Source: Pyrocephalus nanus
Lineage: Eukaryota; Chordata; Aves; Passeriformes; Tyrannidae
Length of the DNA stretch: 64,000 nucleotides
Direction of reading: 5' to 3'
Assembly (NCBI GenBank): GCA_038380795.1
Contig: CM076264.1
Coordinates: forward strand, 8,124,001 to 8,188,000
Shown: positions 41,451-52,500 of the stretch, piece after piece
Layout of the letters: the number at the start of each line of letters is the position of its first letter
Numbering within the stretch: the stretch's first letter is position 1
Translations under genes and position numbers: made by a program
Notes under the pieces: generated by a model
Told to the model about the DNA's origin: nothing
The model's database searches: none
What the model saw: only the letters and a program-made list of their open reading frames with translations

Positions 41451-42520
41451 AGTTTAGTTATTCAAGAGAGCTATTCAGTCTGTTCTGCTCTCAGATGGAT
41501 GCAGTTCAACCAGCCTTGTTTTTTAGGTGATGTATTGTTTTGTGGACTGCTAATGTTTGGGCACTTGTGAAAAGTACTATTTCAGGATGAAAATCCTCAC
41601 ATAAACACGCATTTAAAAACAAAGAGCCTTGATGAAAGAGAATAGGCTCCAGAAATTAAGAGTCAAAACATCAGTCCTTTCTTACTAAAGGATAATTAAT
41701 TCCCCTTATAGAATTTGGTTTCTAAGTGATTATAAATGTATTTTACTCTAAGGACTAATTTAGCAACTGGGTCAGTGGCTACAATAGCATCCTCATCAGT
41801 TATATGATGGATAGAGGCATCTGACAACCTTTGAAAGGTTTCCTACAGATTCCTTTGTCATTTTGAGACTGCGTTCGATCCTTAGCTTTCAAAAACAATA
41901 AAACATGTAATGACTTTGTAGTTGCTAATACTGCATATTTATCAAGAATAAAAAAAATAGTCTACCCTGAAGCATAATGCTTTCATTTATTGTTATTCAG
42001 AAGAGTAGTAGTATTTCCTCATAATAATTTATTGAAGTTAGTTTAAATGAAGAATGGCCTATGTGCAGGAAAACTGGGGTGAGCAGAACATCTAATTGCT
42101 TTTTTGGAATGTGGATGAGAATAGTATGTTTCTTTGCTTCTTCAGCTGTTTTGAAAGCAAAGTATTATAGTATGCAATTTCAGAAAGAACACTAAACTGA
42201 ATATCTTGTGGTGATGATGATAATAATTTTTACAGGTTTAATTATTTACGAAAACTAATGTCTGAGCAATGTGGCTCTGACTGTGGCTGAGCCACGTATA
42301 AACAGACATTTTACTAGCTTTCTACATGCAGTTGTCAGTGTAGGTTAATCCAGTCCTGACAAAACCCTCAGATTCACTCTAGGGCCTCTCAGCACAGACT
42401 ACCCTTGTTATGAATAGTGTCAGGCAGTGTGATGGCTTTGTGTTGGTGATGTAACACTACCACTGCAGGTAGCAGAAGCTGCCACTTACTTTATTCTAGC
42501 TTGGGAACCTGAAACACATT
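41451..42520. other. Non-coding DNA, no gene seen
   Basis: No gene or recognisable repeat in about 1.1 kb before the A/C-rich tract and the retroviral LTR. Confidence 0.55.
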
Positions 42521-42610
42521 TAAAAAAACCCACACACACAAAAAAAACCCCAACCAAAACCAAAAAAAAACCAGCAAACCCACAAGCAAACAAAAGAAAA
42601 ACAGAAAGAT
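42521..42610. repeat. A/C-rich low-complexity tract
   Basis: Runs of A interspersed with CC, CCC and CACACA. It resembles other A/C (or T/G) tracts in this window at 37.6, 58.8, 61.5 and 63.1 kb. It may be a degenerate A-tail, but no element is recognised beside it. Confidence 0.75.
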
Positions 42611-42909
42611 AAACATCTTTTTTTTTTTTATGGGTATGTCAGCCATCATTCATAAATGAAAGCTCAGACTGTCCAGGTTCACATCAGTTATAAATTATTG
42701 TTTGCAAAACCAGGTAAGTCCTCAGCAATTTAATTGTGTCATGCTAAATACAGCCTTTAAATGATGTAACAACATAGTGTGTTGAAATTACTGAGGTATA
42801 TTTCTTCTTTCTTGAAGGTAATATGTTTGTTCTGTGATTTTATTTTTTGGGGTGTTTTCAACTGTACATTTTTTGTGTACAGACAGAGTATAGCACAAGG
42901 TTAAATAAC

Positions 42910-43316
42910 TGTTGTGGTTGAGCAACAGTATTCCCCACTTAAGTGTTCCCACTGATACACTCCAGACCGTGTGCCCTTGCTCATTCCCTCTCTTCCCTCC
43001 CCCTCCACCTGCTGTAGGGCTGGAGAGGAGAACTGGAGGCACTAAGGGGAAAGATCATAGGTTGGGATGATAACAACTTAGTGAAAACAGCAATGGAATA
43101 AGAAAGCAAACAGTTACAACTACTATACATACATAAGTATATGTGTATATATATATGTATAACAGAGGAAACCAGCGCTACTTGACCGCTCCTTCCACCG
43201 TGCTTACTCCAAGCAGAAGGGCCTCCTTCCCCTGCCCTCAGAAAATGATGTGAGGTGGTATAGAATTACCTCTGGGTCCTAGCTGTGTTCCACTTGGCTA
43301 CTGCAAAAATTAACCA
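42910..43316 (-). mobile_element. Probable 3' LTR of the minus-strand ERV remnant
   Basis: This segment lies directly downstream (minus strand) of the integrase remnant, where a 3' LTR belongs. On the plus strand its left edge is 'tgttgtggttgag', so on the minus strand it ends CCACAACA, an LTR-like CA terminus. The right edge is placed at 'ttaacca' (about 43,316), giving a TG start on the minus strand. Both edges are inferred because no second LTR copy is present for comparison. An internal AT/GT microsatellite (43,126-43,162) lies within it. No target-site duplication can be assigned because the 5' end of the provirus is missing. Confidence 0.45.
43126..43162. repeat. AT/GT microsatellite inside LTR
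   Basis: A short TATA/TGTA dinucleotide run inside the probable minus-strand LTR. Confidence 0.8.
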
Positions 43317-43599
43317 TGTCCTGGGTGGAACCAAGACGTTATGCACCCCTTATTTTATATTATGTACTTCATGCCCAAATCCTACACCCTCTAACTATTA
43401 ATATATGTATACATTAGAACAGATATCATTTCTGTAGTCAATGGTGGTCCGTCTGAGTTCTTTTAGTCCATGACTGTGGGTTCTATCCATCCTAGGTGTC
43501 TGTTGGGTGGTTGCAAGCTACATGAGGAGCTCACAGCTGGTGTATCTGGAACAGTCTGTGCTCATTGTCCATGGTAGTTATGGCATACAGTAGCAGTGT

Positions 43600-44460
43600 C
43601 ATTCAGCAACCAAAAGCAGACAATTTAACAATACTGACTGTTCTCTTCCCAAAATCAAATCCCCTTGAGGTACCCATCTTATTACCCAGGTCCTTGAGAA
43701 AAACCAGTTCCATGGATGGGTTTGCCTTGCTTGAGGCAGGACTAATCTAAACTCTCTTCCCCAACATATTCCTTCATGTGGATCATGGGGACTTTATCCC
43801 TTTCTATGGTACTTAAAGGTTCTGACTGGTCAGGAACAGTTAGACTGGTAGAGCCTCAGGTGTTAACTAACTAGGTTGCCTCTGCTAAATATAGATCCCC
43901 TATTGCTTTCAATGTGATTTTAACAGTCCATGGTACTGTTTGATTTTTCCCAGAGGCTGGTGCCTGATTGGGAATATGAGATATATCCACTCAATACTGT
44001 GCTCCCTGGGCTAGGTGTCCATGAGGCTGTTTTTTAAAATGAATCCTGTTGTCTGACTCAGTTCTCTCTGGGATGCCATGTCAGCACAGGACTTGCTTTT
44101 TAAGGACCAGGATCGTGTTCTTGGCAGTGGTGTGAGGCATGGGGTGCACCTCCAGCTACCCAGTGGTTGTTTCACCACTGTCAGCATGTAGCTCTTTCCT
44201 TAGTGGGTTTGCAGCAGTGTGATGTAATCGATCTGCCAGGCCTTCCTGTATCTATATTTTGACCATCATCCCCCATATCTCAGAGGCTTTACCCACTTGG
44301 CCTGCTTGATTGCAGCACGTATTTCACAGTTACGGATAACCTGGGAGATGGTGTCCATGGTCAAACCTACCCCTTGATCATGAGCCCATCTGTATGTTCC
44401 ATCTCTTCCCCGATGGCCTGACACAACATGGGCCCAGAGAGCCATAAATAATTCCCCCTG
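43600..44460 (-). pseudogene. ERV pol remnant: integrase
   Basis: The integrase would join viral DNA to host DNA. The N-terminal zinc-binding region (about 44,440-44,310) keeps both histidines and the first cysteine, but the second cysteine is replaced by arginine (local residues NCEIR). In the catalytic core the first Asp (QIDYI, codon at 44,227-44,229) and second Asp (ESDN, codon at 44,051-44,053) are present. The expected catalytic Glu appears as Lys (GKIKQ, codon at 43,939-43,941). The second Asp and that Lys are 112 nt apart, 4 more than the usual D-x35-E spacing, so at least one frameshift lies between them. A C-terminal domain remnant follows to about 43,640. The enzyme is clearly dead. 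Confidence 0.85.
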
Positions 44461-45230
44461 ATGCTGCCAGTCCAAATCCACCTGAGACACTTTAATCTTG
44501 GCACCTTGATCCACCTGTTCGCTGTTGTGGTGTTCTTCAGTAACTCTTGAGTATGTGTGCATCTACATGATGTACTTTTACAGCCAACTTCTCTACCTGG
44601 GCTGTCGCATCTTGCCACAGTTCAGCAGCCCAGACAAGTTTACCTCTGTGCTGCCAGTTGGTCTTTTTACATCGTTCTCACCACCCCCACAGAGCATTGG
44701 CTACCATCCATGAGTCAGTGTAGAATGTTGTCCATTGCTCTTGTCCAGTGATATCCAAAGCCATCTGGATGGCTTTCAGCTCTGCAACCTGACTTGATCC
44801 ACCTTATCCCTCAATGGCTTCTGTGACTCACTGGGTTGGACTCCATATGGCACCTTTCCATTTTCTATTTACCCCTACAATATGGCAGAAGCCATCAGTA
44901 AAGAGAGTATATCATTTTTTGCTTCCAGGTAGTTGATTATATGGTTGGCCTTCCTCAGCACGTGTGAACTTCTCCTTTCTGACCATAGTCCAAAATCTTC
45001 ACCTTTGGGACAGTTTTGGATGACTTCTAAGATCCCTGGGCGGTTGGGGTTTCCTGTTTGAGCTTGCTGTGTGATCATCATGATCCACTTACTCCACGTA
45101 GTGTCAGTGGCATGGTGTTGGGAGGGGACTTTCCCCTCTGAACATCCAGCCCAAAGCAGCTCAAACCCCTTCATAAGCTGCCAGTATCTCTTTTTGGGGT
45201 GTAGCAAGCCTTGTATTCTTTGTATTCCCA
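44400..45230 (-). pseudogene. ERV pol remnant: RT connection and RNase H
   Basis: RNase H would remove the RNA strand during reverse transcription. From the right, the segment starts with RT-connection sequence, then RNase H. Three acidic motifs are readable in their frames: TDG with Asp near 44,890, AELK with Glu near 44,775, and YTDS with Asp near 44,708. A fourth Asp (HVDAH) lies near 44,565. Stops and frame changes separate them; the longest open part is 173 codons at 45,396-44,875. No RT palm motif (YxDD) is seen, so the RT catalytic core is absent. The connection sequence follows gag directly, which marks an internal deletion near 45.2 kb. Confidence 0.85.
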
Positions 45231-45233
45231 CTT

Positions 45234-45790
45234 CTAGAACCCCAGAGGTTGTCTTTGAATCTCCTTGGGTACTTTTTGCCAGAGGCTCCAGGAAGGACCG
45301 TTTTCTGCAACTGCACTGTAGAGCGCATTTTTCACATCTTGTCCTGTCCTGACTGGCCCAGGGGCTACTGCATGAACAATCGCCTGTTTTATCCACTTCC
45401 CAATCCCTTTGTCAGTGTCCACATCCCAGGACAAGAATCCCAGCTACTTGGCTTCACTACCATTTAGTTTCCTATCGTGGGCTGTGATATCCCATTACTG
45501 GACCAGCTGGGTTACCAGGGGCTCACCTGACTAGCGGAGGAAATCTTTTTGCATATCTTGCAGCTCACCTGGGGATAGGGAGCTCTGAAAAGAGCCCTGC
45601 CTCTTCCTGCTGTTGTGAGGGCCCCACTTCCTTTTCATCTCTCCCTAAACCAACTAATTTTGTCTTGGATTTCCTCTGTATAGGGGTGACTGCTACTGGC
45701 ACAGGCTTTTCCTCTGGTTCAGCTGCAGTCTGAGTGGCCACCGTGCCTGTGGTCTGCTTTCCTTCTGAGCTCTTCAAATGAAACTGTGTA
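45234..45790 (-). pseudogene. ERV gag remnant
   Basis: Two open pieces (70 codons at 45,777-45,565 and 66 codons at 45,434-45,234), with intervening sequence in shifted frames, match the charged Gln/Glu/Pro-rich part of Gag I know from this avian ERV family and sequence just after it. Gag forms the virus core. The N-terminal part, the upstream leader and the 5' LTR are missing: similarity stops at about 45,790 and ordinary AT-rich DNA follows. No zinc-knuckle nucleocapsid is seen. Confidence 0.75.
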
Positions 45791-47833
45791 CTTTGTCATT
45801 TACACCATGGTGTTGTGTAGTATAATTTAAAAGGAGAGGAATTTATGTATTTGTTATTCAAACATACCTATGGAAAAATGTCTGTTTCAGTCTCTGAAAA
45901 TTTCCTTTAAGAAGTTCATGACTTTTCTAAAGTTCTAATATATGACTTTTATAAACTGCGTGTATGTACAAATATATGGTAAATTGTGGAACAATATTAT
46001 AATCTGAACTGACCTTTAACTGCTTTGTCTAGTACCCTGAAGCACTGGTCCTGCTCATTATTGCTGTTTGACATTTTAAAAATAGCCTGAGAACTGAACA
46101 GGTAAATGACAATTAGGTGACTGATGATATAAAATCAAATCTTGGGATTCATTATGAGTAGTGAACTTCAATTTCTAGGATTTTTTTTTTTTTTTTGGGA
46201 AAACAACAGCCCAGTTTTTATGAGATAAAATTGTCACTTATGTATCTGACAAAACCAGATATCTCTGATCATAAAAGCATATCAAGAAATGTGTTCTGGG
46301 CAATTCAAGAAGAAAATTTTTACTTTTATTTCTAGTAACTGCAGCTTGACTACTGATGCAATTTCAATTAGCTTATTAAATGCAGTTTAATGGCTTAATT
46401 TAAGAACATCTATCAGGGTGCATGTGTATATGGAAATACACATGTATACATGTATAGAAATTCCCTGCAATGCTCTAAACAAGTCTGTGTTAAATATTAC
46501 ATATTGCTCCACCACTTGTAAATGCCTGCAAGTACAATGGTTATGTTGGAGCATGAGATCATATATACTTCCTCCATAGATAACATAAATAACCTGCATA
46601 CACATACACGTGCTGTGTTGTTAAAAACACATTCCTGGGGTTTCAAAGTCAACAGTCCCAGATTTATGAGCTGTTATAATGGAGGCTGCCTGCACAGCCT
46701 TAACGTGCTCCATATGTGTAGGTGTTATGATACACTTTTATAGAAATGCAAGCCACTGCTATCTCTTGCCTCAGCAAACCCTTGTGATGAGAAAGGACTG
46801 TATATTCTTTTAGTGGAAAAATAATTAAACTTTTCCTTTGTTACATTGTCTCAAAGAGAGTGCTTGACCTGCACCTTGAAACTTACTTATCTATCATGTC
46901 TTATTCGTAAGACAATTTTAAATTTACTTACGGGCATTTTTGCCAACTTCAATATAGTTCCAGAGTTCTTCACATGCAGTAATTAATGTGGTGTCCCAGT
47001 TTAGTGTTGTTTTTTTCCTCAGTGCTTCTGCAATTCAGACAATAGATGATCAATCAGGAAATTAAGTGAAATAGAAACAGAGCTGAGGATACACAGTTAA
47101 TGCACATCTATGGCAAATTAATCTCAAATGGGTTGTCAGGGCATGGCTAAAATAGTGGAAGCATTATATTGCGTCTTCCACTCTTTTAGTCCACTATGAT
47201 TTTTCTTCTTTTAGTGAGTTTTGATGGTTATTGTTAAAGATATGGTGTAGTCCTGCTGTGATAACCATATCCTTGAAAAAGGGGAAGTGACTAGGAAAAA
47301 GAAACAGAATCCTAGAGTCCAGTTCTCAATTTTGAAAGATGTTTCTCATCTACTTTTGCTGTCACCTGACAACATTATGGAAAAATATGGGTTGTGTTGC
47401 CTTTGCTGTGTCAGACACTTATACCCTCAGGTATAACTGAGGATAAAATCAGATCTTTTGGATTGCTTGCTAGCCATGTTGAAACAGTAGAGTCTGTCAT
47501 AATGCAGAATGATATAATTTGAGCAAAGTGGCTACAAAAGGCTGAAAGAAATATCTGCATGTTTTCTTACAGAGCAATTGACAGAGATTACTCCGTGGCT
47601 CATGATACTGCTGTAAAATACAAAAATTATCTCTAACTACTGCTCGAAACACACAGACACAAAAACAAGGCCAAAAGGTCTCCACTTGCCCATACTTTCT
47701 ATGTTTTATATTTGGTGCTGTTACCTGCATATTAATTACATACTTTTTACATTGTGTATAAAAAAAAATTCTTCGTTGACATTTTCAAGATGTCACTTCT
47801 CATTATGTTTATAAAAAAATCAGGGTATGAAAT
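45791..47833. other. Non-coding DNA between two ERV pieces
   Basis: About 2 kb of AT-rich sequence with no gene. It includes a poly(T) run at about 46,181-46,197. I see no 5' LTR for the minus-strand ERV here. Confidence 0.55.
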
Positions 47834-48382
47834 TGTGCTGGTTTTGTCTGGGGTATACTTAATTTTCTTCACAGTGGCTGGTATGGGGCTGTGTTTTGGA
47901 TTTGTGCTGGAAAGCACAAATAATTAAGGGATGTTTTTGTTACTGCTGAGCAGGGCTTACACAAGAGTCAAGGCCTTTTCTGCTTCTTGCCTTGCCCCAC
48001 CATTGAGAAGGCTGGCGGTGCAGAGGACACTGGGAAGGGGGCACAGATGGGACTCAAGGGATATTCAAGACCATATGGTGTCATATTCAGCATTTAAAAC
48101 AAGGAGAAGGTTGGTTATGGGGGCTGCTGCTTAAGGGCTGCCAGGGCATCAGATGGTCAGCGGTGGGCAGTTGTTTATTTGTGTCATTTGTCTTATTTTC
48201 CTTTTCATTACAATTTGTTACTTTATTTCAATTATTATGCTGCTGCTATCTTAAACCATGAGTTTTCTCACTTTTACCCTTCTGGATATCCTCTTCAACC
48301 CCCCACAACCCAATCCTTCTGGTAGAGGAATCAGCAAGTGGCCGCGTGGGCCTTAGTTGCTGCCTGGGGTTAAACCATGACA
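47834..48382 (+). mobile_element. ERV LTR (older copy), 5' LTR of a truncated provirus
   Basis: A 549-bp LTR starting 'tgtgctggttttg' and ending 'ggttaaaccatgaca'. It shares blocks in the same order with the solo LTR at 61,861-62,448: 'atggctggtatggggctgtg'-type start region, 'gctgagcagggct', 'gaccatatggtgtca' and the 'ggggttaaacca' end. The TATA box of the other copy corresponds here to CATTTAAAAC (48,091-48,100), and its ATTAAA signal to ATTATG (48,234-48,239), so the promoter and poly(A) signal have decayed. The 5-bp flank on the left is gaaat; no matching repeat follows on the right, as expected if internal sequence follows. Confidence 0.87.
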
Positions 48383-48874
48383 CTCCTTTTTGGCACTCAG
48401 GCTTGAAGGGTTTGAGATAATAACAGATTGACCAGAGCGTATTAAAAGGGATTTATATCTGTTAACAGTTTCGGGTCACGATATTGATTCATCTGTTCTT
48501 GATATTAGTTTATCTGATCTGCGCTATGGTTGGATATTTTGCTGTACATGTTAAAGACTGCTGTTGGCTTTTGCAGTTTGCTGTGCTCTGTAGTGATTAG
48601 CAATGTTTTGCTTGGGAGATTTGTTATTAAAATACAGACCTTAAGCTTAATCTGGTGTTTGGGCTCTGTACTGAAGCCATTACTGTACTTCCGGTACCAT
48701 CTCATGGAAACAATTAACAAATTGGAAACAATTCTTTTCTCTGAGAGGTTTTCTGTGGAGGAAATACAGAATCACACCTTTGCTACCTTCTGTGAAGTTT
48801 TCTCCCTCTTTATAGTAACTCCTCAGTATCTTGAACCTTGTTGGGTAAAATACTACTTCTGGCATTTTAGGTAA
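48383..48874 (+). mobile_element. ERV internal leader remnant
   Basis: Sequence following the LTR at 47.8 kb matches the leader of this avian ERV family as I remember it, including 'gagataataacag' soon after the primer-binding region. A 114-codon frame at 48,530-48,874 is open, with hydrophobic stretches in its first half, but has no ATG at its start and no family I recognise. Gag-like sequence is not reached. The remnant may run on to about 49.5 kb with decreasing certainty. Confidence 0.6.
48391..48408 (+). promoter_or_regulatory. Candidate primer-binding site of the ERV
   Basis: Eight bases after the LTR end lies 'tggcactcaggcttgaag'. It begins with TGG, as retroviral primer-binding sites do (complement of a tRNA CCA end), and sits where one is expected. 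It looks like a mutated TGGCGCC-type site. The tRNA cannot be assigned. Confidence 0.4.
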
Positions 48875-49550
48875 AAACCAAGTGATAATTTCTGAGGTTA
48901 TCAGGCAGTTTAGGAATACAATCCAGACTGCACAGGAGTATGGCTCTCATGGTGTGTAAGTGAATATGGACAGTAACCTTGAACTTTTCACCTCCCAAAG
49001 CCTGGAACTTCACTCCCAAACAACTGTAGTATCCTGATTAAGTGATAAAATCTTAGAAAATAAAAAAAATATTGCATGGCTAGTCTGAAGAGGCACAACT
49101 TACCACGCTGTGCTGGGCCCTGGCCAGCATCTCCCAAACACTGCTCAGTATTATGCAAACATAGAATGCACACACCACACACCATATGGTCTTACCCAGG
49201 TCCTCACTGACACTAGTTCCAGTGTATTTCTGAGTTAGTTGTGCAATAATACTCAACAACATTTGTATTAAAACATAGCTGACATGTAAGTCAGTACTGA
49301 ACAATCTACCAACGGATTGGAGTTTGACAGCATGTGAAGGAATTTGTTTTCTCCTCTGTGGTAACAAAGGAGAGGCTATTAGCTGATGTCAGGGAGGTTC
49401 TGTGGAAAATAACTCCAGAAGTACCTGTTTGGAGATGTAATCATGAAACTGAACTGCATCTCCAACCGTGGGCATGGTCTTGTGCAGAGAAGACAGAAGG
49501 CTTGTGGAGAAAATGGAAGGCTTGTAATTCCTTAGCAGTCTAAAGCCTCT
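48875..49550. other. Possible further ERV leader, uncertain
   Basis: Open frames on both strands (95 codons minus at 49,367-49,080; 69 codons plus at 49,334-49,543) lie in sequence contiguous with the leader remnant. A CACCATATGGT motif at about 49,176 resembles the palindrome in the LTRs. I recognise no gag, pol or env motif and cannot decide whether this is ERV or host DNA. Confidence 0.3.
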
Positions 49551-52500
49551 TTCATGTAAATTTTCAGGTGTACCTCAGTTAGACCAGCATTCTACATAAG
49601 TTGGCACCACTCAAATAACTTCTGTTTGTAGTTTTGGCAAGTAGGGGGGAAAATAAACTAAACAAGCATATGAGTGGGAAGAAGCACCAGTGAGACCACA
49701 GTTAGTGTGTTATAATATATCAGGGACTGCAGTTCACCACAGTTGTTGAGAATTGAAGAGAATTTTGAAAAAGAAGCTATAAAAATATCTGAAGGGATAA
49801 AAATGGCCTTCTCAAATACACTTTTTTAGGGGAATATGAATGCTATTTGGCGGTGTCTTTTCTCTAAAGATGCAGTAAGATAAAATGGGAGAAACTTGAA
49901 GCCTGAAGAACTGTTTGGTTTTGTTACTCAAGTAGTACACTTCTGATAAAATTATCCTTGGAACATCTTACGGAATCATGTGATGCATTCTGAGTCGCTC
50001 TCATACTTGGATGAAGATAGGAAGCTGCTTATTTGGGTCTCCTTAGCTCTTCAGGGCTGACACAGTTGAAATTCTGCTTTGAGAAGTGCTGCTGTACTCC
50101 TTCAGTATACCCAGTTAAGGAATTTTAAAGAAAAAATGGGCTTCTGGTGCACTGTCTTGTGCATTCCAGTAGTATTTATTGTGTATCAAACCCATATGCA
50201 ACTTCTTCACAGAAAAGCTTATAGCCAGATATATCTACTGTATCTAAATCTCAACGATGTTATTTACACTTCAGTTGTAAATTTGGCCTTCTGAACATGG
50301 ATATCTGTAGCATCATTGGTTTGTGTGTGTGGAAAACTAACAATGTCTATCCATGCATTGTATTTATTTCCACAAAGCCAGCATTTAGAAAACACATTTC
50401 TTTGAAGCAGATGCTGAACTTAGTTCTGCTTTATGTTTAGCATGTGTATGTGTATTTTTTTCTTCATTACGATATATAAAAATATGCTACTAAGACATTT
50501 ACTGTGCATTCCACCTACTGTCACTTTTATTACTTACTATGTGTTCATTGCTGCCATGATTAATTACAAATCAAGTCTTCTAAATGTGTATTATGCATTA
50601 TAAGGATAAAGTATACCTTTGTTTTCAGTTTACAATACTCCTTGCTTCATCTATTTTGCTCACCCCAGACTTAAACTATTATGGATGAGCAATTACAATA
50701 CAGGTTTACTGGTTAGTTGTAAAAGTATTTGTCAGATGACTAATTATATATAAACAACCTATTTTTCAGGGGGATCTTCAATGGCAGCTCAGAAGACAAA
50801 TATAGTCAGCCCCTTAATTTTTCCTTTTCTTGATGGAAGCTTCTTGTACTTACTTTGTAATGTCAGTTTCCTGACTAACAAGGAGAGAAGTTTAAGAATT
50901 TAGAGATTATCTGTTTTCTGTTTCTTTGAATCAGCAGAGGTGTATGAGTGTCAAACTGATGAATAAATTTGAGACAAAATCCTGAACGAGGGAAGAGTCA
51001 TTCGAGGCAGAGGAGATGAAATAGCCTTGCTGGGAATTGGAGGCAGAGAGGCAACCAAGGTGTTGACTTATCATTAATAATGGCACACTAATATCTTGCC
51101 ATTATATCACTATATGCTGATTGTAATCACTGTTCTCATCAAGGCACAAACAGCCTTTTCTTCAAGTTCTTTCCTGAGCATAGATGAAGGTGCAAGAGAC
51201 CTGTCACCTTTAGGAGATAAGGTGGTGCTTATTGCTTCACACAACCTGTTGCTTGTTACATGACCCCTCTCCAGAGCTTTTAACAAAGGAAAACCTATTT
51301 GAGAAGCGCTGTGCAAATAACTGAAGCCAGAGCTGAGAGGAGGAGGCATAAGTGTACTTGAGGGCAAAGGAATAGGAAGGTGCAGTGTAAATTCCTTACT
51401 TGTCTTTCTTCTTATAAGGTGCCTGGGTAGTGGAATTGTAGTAGTAAGCTGCAGGAGAAATAAAGCAGAAAAGGGGGAAAAAGGTGAGTGTTGATTAGAG
51501 CAACAGAAAAAGAGGAAAGCAAGGTAGCTGTATGAAATGGTTTGTCTTTCCATGTCCAGATAACATTATTTTGACTGTTCTGTTGCTAGTGACAAATCTG
51601 TTGCATTGAAGTATTTCTTAAAATATGCCTACATACATATGTAACAATTTGCAAGTGTCTTGAAAATCCAGCCTACTTGTGAGTCTGCATACAAACAGAA
51701 ATAATTGCATATGCAGTCTTGGGTGTAAGGCACCTTGAATGGAAAATGAGTCTTCATGAGTAACTACTTAAACTTGTGGTTTTTTCTCTTTATGTATTCA
51801 ACTACATTATCAGTCCTGATGACTTTAAAACAAGGGTGGGTAGGAAGAAAAAAAAAAAAAGGACAACAGATGCTTAAAGATCATGACTTTTCCCTTACTA
51901 CTAACAGGTAATGAATTCTCATCAGTAAGTTGTGCTTTTCAGGTGTACTTATATATATTTATTTACTAGAGTGTTTCTGTTTTTCACAATACCATTCTTG
52001 CTGCCTTTTAGAGTAGCTATCCTCAAATGCCTGCCTTACCCCAGAGTGAGAAAAAGAATTTAGAAAACTAACTCACCACTGCTAAGGTTCATTTAGCAAA
52101 CTTTGAATCCCCATTGCAATTTGCCTGCTGGCTGTCTCCCTGGCGTGCAGCACTGTATCATCCAGTTTCTCAGAGAAGTATAATTGGCATATTGAAAACA
52201 GCAGAAAACAGCTTAAGGCCTGAATTAAGGCTTCAAGTTTTACTAACAACAGTTGAACACTTTCTTCTACGTTTTTCAATGACATTTCTAGCAGATAGGA
52301 GCGCTTGTGTATCCTAAACAAAATCAGTAGGAGAGCTGTGAGATTTTTTACCCTGTCTCATGTAATGTGTGTTTATGTGATTTCAGTAGTGCCTTTACAG
52401 TTTGAGAATCTTCTTCATGTTGCCTGGTTGAACAATATGACTCACAAACTAGATGACAATTCTTCTGGCCTTTATAGCTAGGCAGATGCTGGAGAATATA

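Larger units (their letters stand above)
42910..45790 (-). mobile_element. Avian ERV remnant, internally deleted
   Basis: A minus-strand endogenous retrovirus about 2.9 kb long, against the 7-9 kb usual for a complete provirus. In transcription order it holds part of gag, the last part of reverse transcriptase, RNase H, integrase and a probable 3' LTR. Protease, the RT catalytic core, env and the 5' LTR are not seen. Reading frames change repeatedly, with stops, so no functional polyprotein is encoded. The family is a common avian ERV type I know from bird genomes; I do not assign it to a named Repbase family. Confidence 0.85.

Noticed and set aside
51110..51553. 147-codon minus-strand open frame as a gene
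   Set aside because: No domain, no splice context, skewed Ser/Leu/Pro composition at its start. One or two frames of this length are expected by chance in 64 kb on both strands.
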